In this document: one piece after another, positions 54,608 to 64,000 of the stretch | How positions within the stretch are numbered: position 1 is the stretch's first letter | How the letters are laid out: each line of letters starts with the position of its first letter | DNA from: Heligmosomoides polygyrus polygyrus | Lineage: Eukaryota > Nematoda > Chromadorea > Rhabditida > Heligmosomidae | Assembly: GCA_947396885.1 (NCBI GenBank) | Contig: OX377201.1 | Location: forward strand, 8,418,934-8,482,933 | Length of the DNA stretch: 64,000 nucleotides | Reading direction: 5' to 3' | Made by a program: the position numbers and the translations under genes | The notes under the pieces: generated by a model | Told to the model about the DNA's origin: nothing | Databases searched by the model: none | Seen by the model: the letters and a program-made list of their open reading frames with translations, nothing else

Positions 54608-55040
54608 CTTTATATTGTAAGAGTGATAAAATGGCTAATTCGAGATAGAGTAGGAAAGTGTCGCGATCGATAGCTTGACAAGGCAGAGGTATGAAAGCTC
54701 CATGATTAAAAGCACTGATTACAGGCGGCAAGAGGACTGCGGCTGGAAGACGCGGCATTCGACACGGGACGGCTTCTGGAGCGCTCGCCTGAGACCTTGG
54801 GCCCGGCTACGCAATGGTTCAGGCTACTGGCTGTTGCCCCCATACCGACACTCGCTTCCGACACGAGGGGTCTTGGTTACCCCATGAGAGGGCGAACTCC
54901 TTGTTGGTACTGATCCATGTATCGCCTAACATATGCCCTGACAGCCCAATTCGGCTCCTAATCTAGATCCCTAGAGCGTCCGTCACTAGCGTTCTAGTAG
55001 CACCTTCGAAATCGCTTACAAAACCATCGCTTCACAAGTC

Positions 55041-55608
55041 GTGCTCCACGTAATGCTATCAGCACATTGGGTTCTCGTACGTGCCATCGATCGTTATGAG
55101 GCCATGGAAGGCAATGGCGATCGGCGTGTCCTCATGACTTTGGACAGAATTTCTACTGGAACGGTCCTCGTGTTCGAACCCCTCACGGAAGGGCGCCTGA
55201 TTGCTAATCTCAGCTCTTGCCACGCCTATCGAACACTATCTTCGGATGGATGTATGTTTGTTACCAAGCGTTCGCGCCCTTCTCTTGCCATCCAGCATTC
55301 TGCTGACCCTCTCCACCTAGGGTAATCAAGAAAATCTCACATCAATGCCTTCCTCGCCTCCCTACTTGCTCTCCGTTAAAATTTGGTCATCGGTACTGCA
55401 ACGACGAATGTTCTTTGTGCTCAATTTACCGACACATTTTTGCATCTGTGTGAATAATGTATCAGTAGTACTCTTCGACGCGTACTCCGCACGGAGTTCA
55501 ACAATGCCGGTTGACCTGCGCTCCATCGTGCAGTCCCTGATCGAGCGATATCGGAACAAGTTCTGCTGGAAGTTTATTATAAAGATTTTCCATAATCAAT
55601 CAGAATAG
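55041..55608 (+). pseudogene. Coding-like sequence of the right foldback arm (also inverted in the left arm)
   Basis: The frame reads RAIDRYEAMEGNGDRRVL MTLDRISTGTVLVFEPL TEGRLIANLSSCHAYRTL, then, after a shift near 55320, SSPPYLLSVKIWSSVLQR and PVDLRSIVQSLIERYRNKF. The left arm carries the same protein in inverse orientation (for example SLAIQHSADPRLPRVQ at 53200-53280). It may be a continuation of the ORF at 53846-54607, with its 3' half duplicated in inverse. Family unknown. Confidence 0.4.
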
Positions 55609-55872
55609 GCATAGGTGGTAGAACTGGTGATGGCGTCATGGTTGGAGTCACATAACAGGGCACGAGCCGGGAAGAGTACTGGAGCCAAGGTTGTATTGCG
55701 AGCCGTGTCGTGTATGGCGACGCGGACCTCTCCTTCCTTGCCCCACATGCGTAGTGGTGGACCTTAAATAGAGGCGGATTGGCAAATGGAATGTTCCGAT
55801 AGGATCTAGGAATGCTACAGTAAAACTACATTACAATGTTCATGAGAACGGAAGTGTTTGTGTTCTGACTAA

Positions 55873-56395
55873 GCGTGACTATCAGATTCAGCGCTATCTC
55901 TTGCAATGTGCTAAAGGTATAAAAACAAAAAAAACAAAATGGAAATTTGAAACAGAGAAACGTTAATTTATACAACCTGACTGGTATCTAAACAGTGTCA
56001 GTGTTTGGTGATTTTTGTCCAAGCCTTTTAAGATGGAATTTTACATTTGCTATAGCAAATAGTGCTTTATGTTTATTTCATAGAAGTTGACTTCGCTTCG
56101 TTCTTCTTTAATAGTAAGATCTAGCCGAGATAGTGTTTTTTGGAAACGTTCGGAAGGCCACTACAAATCTACATTATTTGGGTTAGGCCGAATTGTTTCC
56201 ACAAAATTCACGACTTTCTGCAAGCTCGAAAAAATTTTAATGAACGAGATGCCCATCAGGCGATTCTACTTTGTGCGGACGTTGGGCCGGATTAAGGGGT
56301 CTGGAAACCGTGGGAGAAAAATCTCCAAAAAACCTCCCTATTGGAAATTGCTAGCAATCCCTATTTGATCTAGATATAATGTCAAATACTTACAA
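55873..56395. other. Stretch with no recognisable gene
   Basis: AT-rich; nothing recognised. Confidence 0.4.
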
Positions 56396-56610
56396 GGTCT
56401 CAAGCGTCCTCAGTGGTCCCAGTCGTCCGAGTGCCAGTCGCCGAGCCATCCAGGAGCTCCGGAGTCGTAGTCACAGTAAGTGAATATGTCGATTCAGTAG
56501 CAATCGACCTAGCAGGAGTCCCTGCAGCAGTTGAAGAAGTCGCAGGAATCGGTCGAAGTCGTTAGTCGTCCCAGTCGAAGAAGAAGTAGGAATCGACCTG
56601 GTTGGTAGTG
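56396..56610 (-). pseudogene. Ser/Thr-rich (mucin-like) protein tail, broken
   Basis: The minus strand reads TRSIPTSSSTGTT, then, after a shift near 56545, PATSSTAAGTPARSIAT, STYSLTVTTTPELLDGS ATGTRTTGTTEDA and a stop near 56400. The composition is that of an O-glycosylated stalk of a secreted or surface protein. Upstream exons cannot be recognised, and two MITEs lie directly upstream. Confidence 0.4.
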
Positions 56611-56701
56611 TTTTGGGCCTCTTTCGAAATTCATCGATGCCGCCGCACCATCACTTTCCATCCGGGACCTCTTCTCCTTGTGCGCCCTTCTTTGCCCAGA
56701 A

Positions 56702-56834
56702 TGCCCGTTTATACTTCGTCGCGGTGCGATGCGATGGCCACGCAATGAGGCCAAATTGATCGATCGCGTCGCACAATCAATATGGCCACTATACCTGGCG
56801 TGGCGTCGCGCCGCGACGAAGTATAAACGGGGAC
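56702..56834. mobile_element. Harbinger-type MITE, copy 3
   Basis: cccgtttatacttcgtcgcgg and the inverse ccgcgacgaagtataaacggg bound an interior (ggccacgcaatgaggccaaa) shared in inverse with the 27100 copy. The right end abuts TTA at 56835-56837. The left end lacks the GGCC and TTA. Confidence 0.75.
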
Positions 56835-56837
56835 TTA

Positions 56838-56977
56838 GGCCTATGCTATACTTCGGCGACGCTGTTGTCGGCGACGTCGGCAACAGTGCTACGCGGGCTG
56901 CTAGACACTGCGTAGCACCCGCTCAACACTGTCGCCGACGTCGCCAACAACAGCGTCGCCGAAGTATAACATAAGCC
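56838..56977. mobile_element. Harbinger-type MITE, copy 4, tandem to copy 3
   Basis: GGCCTATGCTATACTTCGG and the inverse (ccgaagtataacataagcc) lie between TTA at 56835-56837 and TTA at 56978-56980. The interior palindrome (cgacgctgttgtcggcgacg) differs from copy 3. The left TTA is shared with copy 3. Confidence 0.85.
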
Positions 56978-57198
56978 TTAGCCTTTGACTTGGACTTCCG
57001 TCGTCGTCCGTGATTCATACCCAGAAGTTTTGTTTTCAATAGAAGTCCAAAATATATTAGTAAAAGCGGCATGGTATTTTTACTTACACGTCAGATCTAA
57101 TGTTTTAACAGAATTCTTGTTTGAAAATTGTGCGGTAACAGAATCTGCACGAGTTCCAAAAAGAGTCTTTATTAATGACCACATTAAAAAGTTCGCTC

Positions 57199-58654
57199 TT
57201 AAAGGCAAGATACTTCCTGCTGGATCACATCTTTCTCGAGAGGCATATCTTCAATCTGGTACGTGTGAGGACTGTCACCTGATACGCCAACGTACGAATA
57301 AGGGATAATGATCTTCAGCTTTTTGAAGCACTTCTGAAAGAAGTGTGAAAAATGAGAGCATTATCAAATTACAAACTCAACAAAAACATTCACATTTTTT
57401 AATTTTCATCTTTTAAGCCTTATTTAAAAGTGCCATACAAAACTCTGCTCTGGAAAAGTGTTTATCACGATTCAGAATAGGCCGTAGAGTGTTTAGCTTA
57501 TTGACTATCAAACTCTTTCATTTTTGAACAAGGTTTGGCACACATATTCAGCCCAAACACCACCATTGTTGAGTTTTCGTTCTTTTTACGCTATAGCTAG
57601 ACTAAAATCGTTCCCCAAAATATTCTGCAGGACCACGGTCTCCTGCTAGATCTTGGAAAAGAAAACCACACCATCTGCAGTTTTGTCAGCTGTTCAAAAT
57701 CGCAAGTCAGTAGCATTTCTGCTTTTGAACTAAAAATCGTTTGACCTTCATTGATAACGATATGAAAGTTCGACGTCGAAAGTCATGCTCACCGCATTGT
57801 AACTGCAATTGTGGTATACATAGAAAACTGGCGATATGCTCAATATTTCCCTCGTTGAACCCGCGATAGCAAAGTGGCCCGAGTGATCTGTTCTGCCCGA
57901 TGCGATGACGGTGTCGTAAACTGAAAATCACTTCAACATTGGTTAAACGGCGAGTTTTTCTGTGCTTTTGTGTACTAGGTTTTTCTAAGCGCTATAGAGC
58001 ACACTTAATTAAATAAGGCTGAATATTGTCGAAAATAGGATACTTCCACAAAACCACGGGTTCTTCATAAGCAAATCTGAACAGGACAGGATGACAAGAA
58101 AGCACATGGACGTTGCGGTAAAATAACATTTAGTAACGAAAAACTTAGATTTTAAAAAATTAAGAAGGATTTAACCGTACAGATTGAAAAGAAAAAATAA
58201 ATTTAATCAAACTGGAAGGAGAATAGTTTCAAATGAAAAGGCAACTTCGAGACGGATAAATGAAAGAAAAATAAATAAAAGTCAATTGTGATACGAACGA
58301 AGCCAATGCTGTTGTCTGCAATGGTACGCAACTAAGGTCTAAGATGTACAGTAGAGCCGAAATTGTATCAGAAAAGAAAGCATAAGAAAGCTACCTAACC
58401 AAGATGGTAAGATGTGAATCCTCATGTTCCCAAAACAGCGATTACCTTTTTTTGTTATTTGGATAAGAAGATAAGGCATACAATGATAACTCACGCCAGC
58501 CAAGGGAGACCAACTTCACAAAAACATTTTCGGCAGGGCTTTCGTTGCAGGTTAGGTTACCGCTAACAGAAGCTGTTTGCTTTCTGCCAATGAATCCAAA
58601 TAAGCCGCAGCACGACGGCAGTAGCGAGATAAGGAGTAGTAGTGTAATGCGCAT
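57199..58654 (-). CDS. Transthyretin-like secreted protein, complete three-exon gene
   Basis: Exon 1 58495-58654 (160 nt), exon 2 57793-57920 (128 nt) and exon 3 57199-57333 (135 nt) join in frame to 140 residues. Donors are GTGAGT and GTGAGC, acceptors gattttcag and tctttcag. The ATG follows a gactttcag acceptor directly, suggesting spliced-leader trans-splicing. Residues 1-17 are a signal peptide (MRITLLLLISLLPSCCG). The TTR-like fold follows: VSGNLTCNESPAENVFVKL, DTVIASGRTDHSGHFAI, SISPVFYVYHNCSYNAKC FKKLKIIIPYSYV, and a C-terminal VSCL. Four conserved Cys are present. AATAAA lies 26 nt after the stop (57168-57173). The family (PF01060) comprises secreted nematode proteins, many released by parasites. 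The ligand of this member is unknown. Confidence 0.9.
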
Positions 58655-59500
58655 CTGAAAGTCGATGATAGAAAGTTGAAATTTGAAATTTCTAAAAACA
58701 CTTATTCGAAAACTTATCTATGTGAAAAAGAACGTCAGATTTTGCACTCACTTGGAAATGCATTGTAGATTACTCTTTCGTAGTTATGTATACGAACTCG
58801 TATGCTTATTATTTCGAAACGTAAATTGAAATGCACACATAGGATGGGATGTAAACACTAGGAACCAGTTGCTAGTTTAAATGAGATAACTGCGAACGAG
58901 CAGATCTTTGAAGTGAAAGACAGAAATTTCAGCAAAGCCTTTATTATCACAAGGTAAGGTGTTTAGCTCCCTAAGACATCAGAAACTGAGGAAGTAGATC
59001 AGACCGAGCTTGCGAGCTTGCCACCTTGCATACGCGGCATATAATATAAGCCTGCTTGTTCTACTAATCGTAAGTGGTACACCGAAAAAACTCAAAAGGA
59101 TCTAGAAGCAGGTTCTTAGTGAGGATTTGGAACAACATGAATAGATCTGGCCTTTTCTTTTTCTATTTAACCTGAACATGTTGCACACGTAGAATCTATA
59201 AGCACGTTTATAATTCCATTAAAAAAGCAAGCAACACTCCTGTGGAAAGAAAGTCTGCTCGTATCTTTCAAAATTTGTCTCAGATGACCTAAACAGAATA
59301 AAAATTGTAGAGAACGTAACAACAACAAAGCAAGGGACGTCAACAATAAATATGAAAACAAAACACGCTAAAAAGTTCATTTTGTGTGCTTGTCCACTCT
59401 GCCAAGGATAGTTGGACAACATCGTGCACCAATTCACCGCGATCCATGGCATTGCACCGATTTCGAGAGCGACACGACCCGACGTTGAATGATGCCATTC
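58655..59500. other. Upstream region of the TTR gene, nothing else recognised
   Basis: It contains the trans-splice-like acceptor at the start codon and presumably the promoter. The remainder to 59500 shows no coding or repeat signature. Confidence 0.4.
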
Positions 59501-59524
59501 GTGGCGGGTTCACGCGCCGGCTGG

Positions 59525-59607
59525 CGTGGACGACGGACGACGCGATCAATCAATTTGGCATCAATGCGTGGCCATCGCGTTACTCGGCGTCAAAGTATAA
59601 ACGGCGC
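59525..59607. mobile_element. Truncated Harbinger-type MITE, copy 5
   Basis: gcgatcaatcaatttggca and aaagtataaacggcgc followed by TTA (59608-59610) match the right half of the 27100 family. The left end is lost. A second GGCTCCGTTTAG start follows the TTA, possibly another truncated copy. Confidence 0.55.
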
Positions 59608-59714
59608 TTAGGCTCCGTTTAGATTTCTACAACTCTTTCTCAACAGTAAAACATACGGTGTGTAACCAGCTACAAAGCTCAGGCAAGCGATTCAAGTTAA
59701 ACGCACAGGACTCG

Positions 59715-60030
59715 ACGAGGTTTATTTTCTCAATGACAATGCAGAACCAGATGCTTCCAAGTTGATCCGCCCAAACACCAGCTATTAAGCTGGTAAGTAG
59801 GGTAAGTGATCCCCATCCACCCTATTCATCAGATCTTGCCCCGACTGATATGTGCTCCGATCGCTAGCTCGCTTTCTGGAAAGGAAATCATACGATGATC
59901 GAGCAGCACTGGAAACGGACCGTCGCTTTTTTGAAACCTAGCAGTTCTACCGTCACGGCACCCACTCTCTACCGGAACGATGGAGAATAGACATCGACAA
60001 AGATGGGCTATTTTTGATGAATAAGGTTGG
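59715..60030 (+). pseudogene. mariner transposase fragment, C-terminal third
   Basis: The plus strand reads VYFLNDNAEPDASKLIR (the LLHDNARPHVSK block, second Asp), SPDxPTDM-like residues near 59830, LARFLERKSYDDRAALETD, FYRHGTHSLPERWR and IDKDGLFLMNK. Stops and frame breaks are present. This is a different mariner lineage from 20392-25711, closer to the type with SLPERWxKVIDxDG. Confidence 0.75.
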
Positions 60031-60360
60031 TTCGATTAGAAGATGCAATAATTTGAAGAATGCCAAAACATCCCGAGATCATATGAATCACCGTAGTAGT
60101 TACTCTGAACACTTTCAACGTCTTTTTTTGTGGAAAAGACTGAAAATCGAAGTGCTAAACCTTATATTAACTTTTACGTAGCACCTATGGACACGAAATA
60201 GAGGCCGAGATCAGGTTTAAGGAGCATGAATAAACTGTATGTCAGAGAGTTGGCCGATTTACCTTATATCCACATTATCTCCGCAAAACGGATGTTATAA
60301 AATATTATTATGTCTACATAGACATAGTACTTTTTGAAAAAAAAAGAGAGAAAAGAGAGA

Positions 60361-60720
60361 AAAACCTAGTACACAAAAGCACAGAAAAACTCGCCGCTTA
60401 ACCTATGTTGAAGTGATTTTCAGTTTACGACACGTCATCGCATCGAGTAGAACAGATCACTCGGGCCACTTCGCTATCGAGGACTCAACGAGGGAAATAT
60501 TGAGCATATCGCCAGCTTTCTATGTATACCACAACTGCAGTTACAATGCGGTGAGCATGACTTTCGACGTCGAACGTTCATATCGTTATCAATGAAGGTC
60601 AAACGATTTTTAGTTCAAAATCAGAGATGCTACTGACTTGTGATTTCGACAAAATTACAGATGGTGTGGTTTTCTTCTCCAAGAACTAACAGGAGACCGA
60701 GGTCCTGAAATGCTATTCAG
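60361..60720 (+). pseudogene. Inverted partial copy of the TTR gene (exon 2 plus flanking introns)
   Basis: This segment is the inverse of 57608-57985 in the intact TTR gene, including intron 1 sequence (acctagtacacaaaagcaca), exon 2 and the start of intron 2. Exon 2 lost one base (gacac-gtc versus gacaccgtc), shifting the frame in DTVIASGRTDHSG. Exons 1 and 3 are absent. It is a genomic-DNA duplication rather than a processed copy, because introns are kept. Confidence 0.85.
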
Positions 60721-61057
60721 GAAAACATGAAATCCAGAATTGCGAGACACGTATGAATAAAAGGAAAAATTCGTAAATCCATTCGTCAACCCGCTTCCAT
60801 TGCTAATCACAATTCCGTACAGGCCCTTGCCACAGAAAATAAAGGCGGAATCGCATTCCAAAGTTCGACTATCTGTCGCCTTTTCGTGTTGTTGCTGAAA
60901 GCATCTTCGATTTAAATGCTAACAAGCCATTCTCATGTCAGAGGGTAGCGGTGTTTATCATCGCTATTCGTACTGGGGAAAAAAGAAGCAAACCTTTTTA
61001 CAAGGCAGAAGCTATTTGGGTTAACAACTTTCTATTTAGTCAATTTACAACACAGCC
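60721..61057. other. Stretch with no recognisable gene
   Basis: Nothing recognised. Confidence 0.4.
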
Positions 61058-61225
61058 TGGAGCCAGATTCATCAACGACTTCGGCAATTTACGGGAGAAA
61101 ACACAGCCGAAATCCCTGATAGCCGTCTGAAATGTTTCACCATATCTCTTGAAAGCCGAGCTATCAGGGATTTGAGCTATATTTTCTCTGTTAAATTGCT
61201 GTAAGTCGTTAATGGATCCGGTCCC
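61058..61225. mobile_element. MITE, GATTCATCAACG-terminus family, copy 3
   Basis: It begins gagccagattcatcaacgac and ends gtcgttaatggatccggtccc. The interior has gaaatccctgatag and its inverse ctatcagggattt, plus gagaaaacacagcc / ttttctctgttaaa, as in the copies at 3293 and 6211. 168 bp, non-coding. Confidence 0.78.
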
Positions 61226-61985
61226 AGAGTGAAAAAGGATGACAGCAAATGTCGTAAATAGATGCAACCACAGAGCCGAGTAACAAAGGTTTTGACCGTT
61301 CTTTTCTTCTGTTTGCGGTCTCTTAGTGGACCAAAACTATGAAGCAAGAAGGAGCAGTATGGTTTGGATTTTTAGGACCTCTTTTAGCTTCCCATCCACT
61401 GACATAGGTTTAGCCATGCGTTACGCCGAAGCTCGCTTGCGTTAGTACAAAAGCGATGGTGTTTCTTAAACACCAACCTTTTAAATAGCTGTTGTAGGTT
61501 TTATATGTAGGGTGTAGATTTGGGTTTTGGAAGATTTATCTCAAAACTACAGTTCAAAATATAGGGTAATGGAACTGATTGCGAATCTAAGACGCGTAGG
61601 CTAAGATCTGGCGCTCGACGACTGCGAAGATGGAGGAATGACGGAACAGCTCCTCGTCTGGCACTTCAAAAGGCGGTAATAGAAGTACATGTGAGACACA
61701 TATGAAAGTACGAGGTGCCAGACTGCGATTCATTTTTGGGGGTCATAGCCTACAGTAATCACGAGGAGTCAGAGTACATCAACAGGAGTACAGTAAATAT
61801 CATGCATAACAGCGATGATGAAATGGAGATCTGATCTCTACACTATATCCTTCACATACGATTAAGAGGCTACTGTAGGACAAAACGTAGTAGCTAATTT
61901 TGTCGAAACTGTGTCAATATGGTGCCAGAAAGTTGATTTGACTTTTTCGTTAAAGGTTACACGATTGTTTCAGCAGATATGATTC
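61226..61985. other. Stretch with no recognisable gene
   Basis: No coding signature. A weak inverted similarity (cgacgactgcgaagatgg... / ...gaggtgccagactgcga) near 61615-61740 may mark an old repeat. Confidence 0.35.
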
Positions 61986-61989
61986 CATG

Positions 61990-62860
61990 ATATATTGTAC
62001 CATTGGTGAACGTTTCAAATGCAAAAGCGACGAGGATGATAAATTAGCGGCAACCTCACTTACCGCCACCATGGTGGAGAAAAGTACATGAACAGTGGTG
62101 TTTCTGCTTCTGTGCCAGTAAAGTTGCTAGGTTGAAAGTTTGTTCTAGGTCTGACGTCTCGACCGTTTCATCGTCTTCAGGGGCCTGATGATGGCTCGAA
62201 GTTTTTAATTTGTAAGCTGTCCGACCAAACGCCCCTCCCGCGCTGTCATTTTTGACCTTAAGTGAAGAACGGCGCGAAACTCAACAAACGCTGAAGATCA
62301 ACTCACACGACCTTCCACCACTGAGTGTAGCAGTCGCTACAACTCCATAGCAGACCTGTAGCGAATGAGACTCACTAGGACCCCATATTTTTCTTGTAGC
62401 CGTTAAGCTCGCAGAGCGGTGCAAACGGGAGCAGACTGGTGATAGACACACACTCATTTCCGTTGTTCATATTAGGATTTTTTGTAGAAATCCAATGCGC
62501 ATCGAGCGCTTTGCGCAAGAAAATCTTGGCCTCGAACGCCAATCTTTTGCCATATCAAAGTCATTACCGTTGTGAACTTCAACTCTTTGCTTGCCTAGTG
62601 ATGCTAAAAAGTTACCACGTCGTTTTCCAGCCAAGTGTTCTTTGATACGTATCTCCAGGGGTCTTCTAGTGTCCTCAATAAATGTGTTACCACACGTACT
62701 ACACCGAATCTTCCACTCATTCCACTTTTTGAGCAGTTTTCCAGTGTGTGGGTAAATAACACAATTATCTGATATGCGCTGCCTGTCGTAAAGTCTTCTT
62801 CAAGCAAGTTGCTTTTTGATGTTATTTGAAGGAATACTGGCCAGAATAACATCATATTGC
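61990..62860 (-). pseudogene. Decayed Penelope-like element, second copy
   Basis: The minus strand at 62440-62770 reads VIYPHTGKLLKKWNEWK IRCSTCGNTFIEDTRRPLEIRIKEH in two adjoining stretches, then LGKQRVEVHNGNDFDM. This is a GIY-YIG endonuclease layout with the YIGET motif changed to FIEDT. On the minus strand, the PEDDETVET inter-domain segment lies further downstream, near 62170-62195. It parallels the copy at 1230-1960. No reverse transcriptase part is visible and the frame is broken. Confidence 0.72.
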
Positions 62861-62916
62861 AACGTTACACGAGTAATACAACCTTGATTTGCTGCAGTAA
62901 AGTTATCCTACTATAT

Positions 62917-64000
62917 ACAGGGTGGGTCCTAATTATTTGCGCGTAGTTTATTACTAATAACTTCAACAAAAAACAACAGTTATACAATCTGATATCTGAT
63001 ACAACTTCTATACAGAGCAATGCCTAGCAATCATTCACTCGAGAAGATGTTCGAAATGATCTCCTTTTGCAGCAACACAGGCCTTCAGTCTCTTCTCCAT
63101 CGACATCACTGTAGGACGCAGGACGGCGACGTCGATATCGTCCCACGCCTTCTGAAGTGAAGCTTTGAGAGCTTTCAAACTTTGGTGACTCTTCGAGGAA
63201 ACCTTCTGCTGCAATTAGCCCCACAAGGCGAAATCCATCGGATTCAGATCAGGCGAGTTAGGTGGCCAGAAGTCCTTCGTCCAGTAACCAGGGAAGTGAC
63301 TCTCGCAGAATGCCAGTGTGGATCGCGCAGAATGAGCAGGTGCCCAGTCCTGTTGGAGCACGCATTGACCACTGAAGAAATTTTCAGCAACCCAGGGGAG
63401 AAGAACATCGCGCAGGATCTTGTCTTTGTAGACTTCAGCGTTGATTTCCACTGAACGGTCGACGAGAACCAGAGGTGTCTTCTTGTACAGGGTAGTGACA
63501 GCCCATACCATTACAGATTTCGGAAAAAGAGTCCTGTTGAGAAGACCCGTTCCTGAATGGAGGCAGCAACTGACGCTGATTCTGTGAGTTGTGGCCACTT
63601 CAATGGTAGAAGTCTTCTCGTCCATCCAGATGGCGTTTGACAAGCGGCTCTGCTGGATCTCCTTTATCAACAACTTGGATTTTTCCGATCTAATCTGCAT
63701 GGCAGTTTCCGTAAGGGTTTGTCCGCGATAAAGACGATAACTGCGAACCACAAGATTCTGTATGAGGATCTTCTGTATTGTTATGCGGGAATCCCCAAGG
63801 TCTACGGCCACCCGATTCATGCTAACTCCATGTTTCGGTCAATTCTCTTTTTGATGACCTTTCGAAGGCAGAAAGTGTTCACAGTACGTGGTCTGCCAGA
63901 TCTCTTCATCGGTTCGACCGTTCCTTCCTCTCTGTTCTACTTCACAATGTGTTGGTCTGTTGTGGCAGAAATCTGAAGTCGTCGAGCGATCTCTGCTGCA
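62917..64000 (-). mobile_element. Tc1-like transposon, continues beyond the window
   Basis: The left end is TA followed by CAGGGTGGGTCCTAATT at about 62917, a typical Tc1/mariner-superfamily terminus. The transposase reads away from it on the minus strand. The other terminus lies outside the window. Confidence 0.8.
63024..64000 (-). pseudogene. Tc1-like transposase, nearly intact, partial at window edge
   Basis: From right to left on the minus strand: RSGRPRTVNTF (paired-type linker, frame-shifted near 63830), MNRVAVDLGDSRITIQKI (second helix-turn-helix), LSNAIWMDEKTSTIEVA (first Asp), FPKSVMVWAV, CVLQQDWAPAHSARST (second Asp), WPPNSPDLNPMDFALWG (third Asp). An in-frame stop (TAA, near 63217) follows ALWG. 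The same frame then continues LQQKVSSKSHQSLKALK and ends CVAAKGDHFEHLLE near 63040. Apart from that stop and the N-terminal shift, it is complete. The SPDLNPMDFALWG form points to the maT/Tc1-like group. Confidence 0.88.

Larger units (their letters stand above)
52650..55872. mobile_element. Second foldback structure (1-kb arms) enclosing an ORF
   Basis: The left arm (52650-53660) is the inverse of the right arm (54880-55872), with roughly 90% identity by eye and small indels. The outer ends share tcagaacacaa(g/a)cact, while the inner ends share gttcgccctctca. The 1.2-kb spacer carries a 253-codon ORF. No target duplication was identified at the outer ends, so it could be a foldback transposon or an inverted duplication of part of a gene or retroelement. 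The arms themselves contain coding-like sequence (see next entries). Confidence 0.75.

Overview
This window looks like accessory, transposon-rich DNA from a nematode, most likely a strongylid (hookworm-type, clade V) worm. The evidence is a complete three-exon transthyretin-like (TTR) gene plus partial paralogs, a nematode-expanded secreted family. Their start codons sit directly after TTTCAG/CTTCAG acceptors, and their introns are short with GTGAGT/GTAAG donors. The mobile elements are also typical of worms: RTE and CR1 LINEs, mariner, Tc3-like and Tc1-like elements, hAT elements, Harbinger MITEs and Penelope-like elements. There are no bacterial operons, no rRNA and no CRISPR. Species identity cannot be proved from sequence alone.

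Layout. 1-6.5 kb: remnants of a Penelope-like element and a Tc1/mariner element, then a four-copy tandem array of a 365-bp inverted-repeat MITE between two related MITEs. 6.5-16.6 kb: an RTE LINE cut in two by a 6.8-kb TA-flanked foldback element with nearly identical 1.2-kb arms. That foldback was itself hit by a hAT element (exact 8-bp target duplication), which carries another RTE fragment. 17-20.4 kb: tRNA-derived SINE, LINE fragment, little else. 20.4-25.7 kb: a mariner transposon split by a 4.0-kb LTR retrotransposon whose primer-binding region is amplified in 48-bp tandem repeats. 26-32 kb: two MITEs and a nearly full-length CR1-type LINE. 32.3-36.2 kb: a second LTR element, with a Tc3-like transposon inserted in its 3' LTR at TA. 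36.4-49.5 kb, minus strand: a TTR third exon, a 2.9-kb hAT element, an RTE LINE interrupted by a Harbinger MITE, a small hypothetical secreted gene, a third hAT-like element carrying a SINE, and the first two exons of a TTR gene. 50-51 kb: a decayed reverse transcriptase of an unusual class. 52.65-55.87 kb: a second foldback structure enclosing a 253-codon ORF. 56.4-60.7 kb: tandem Harbinger MITEs, the intact TTR gene and an inverted partial copy of it. 61-64 kb: MITE, Penelope-like remnant and a Tc1-like transposase running off the window.

The only gene I would call functional is the TTR gene at 57199-58654. Removing each insertion with one copy of its target duplication restores the interrupted element, so an insertion order can be read directly. 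The most unusual items are the 6.8-kb foldback element, three hAT-like elements whose ends are built from different short repeats, the amplified primer-binding site of the LTR element, the ORF-bearing foldback at 52.65 kb, and several MITEs that share only their outer 15-20 bp.
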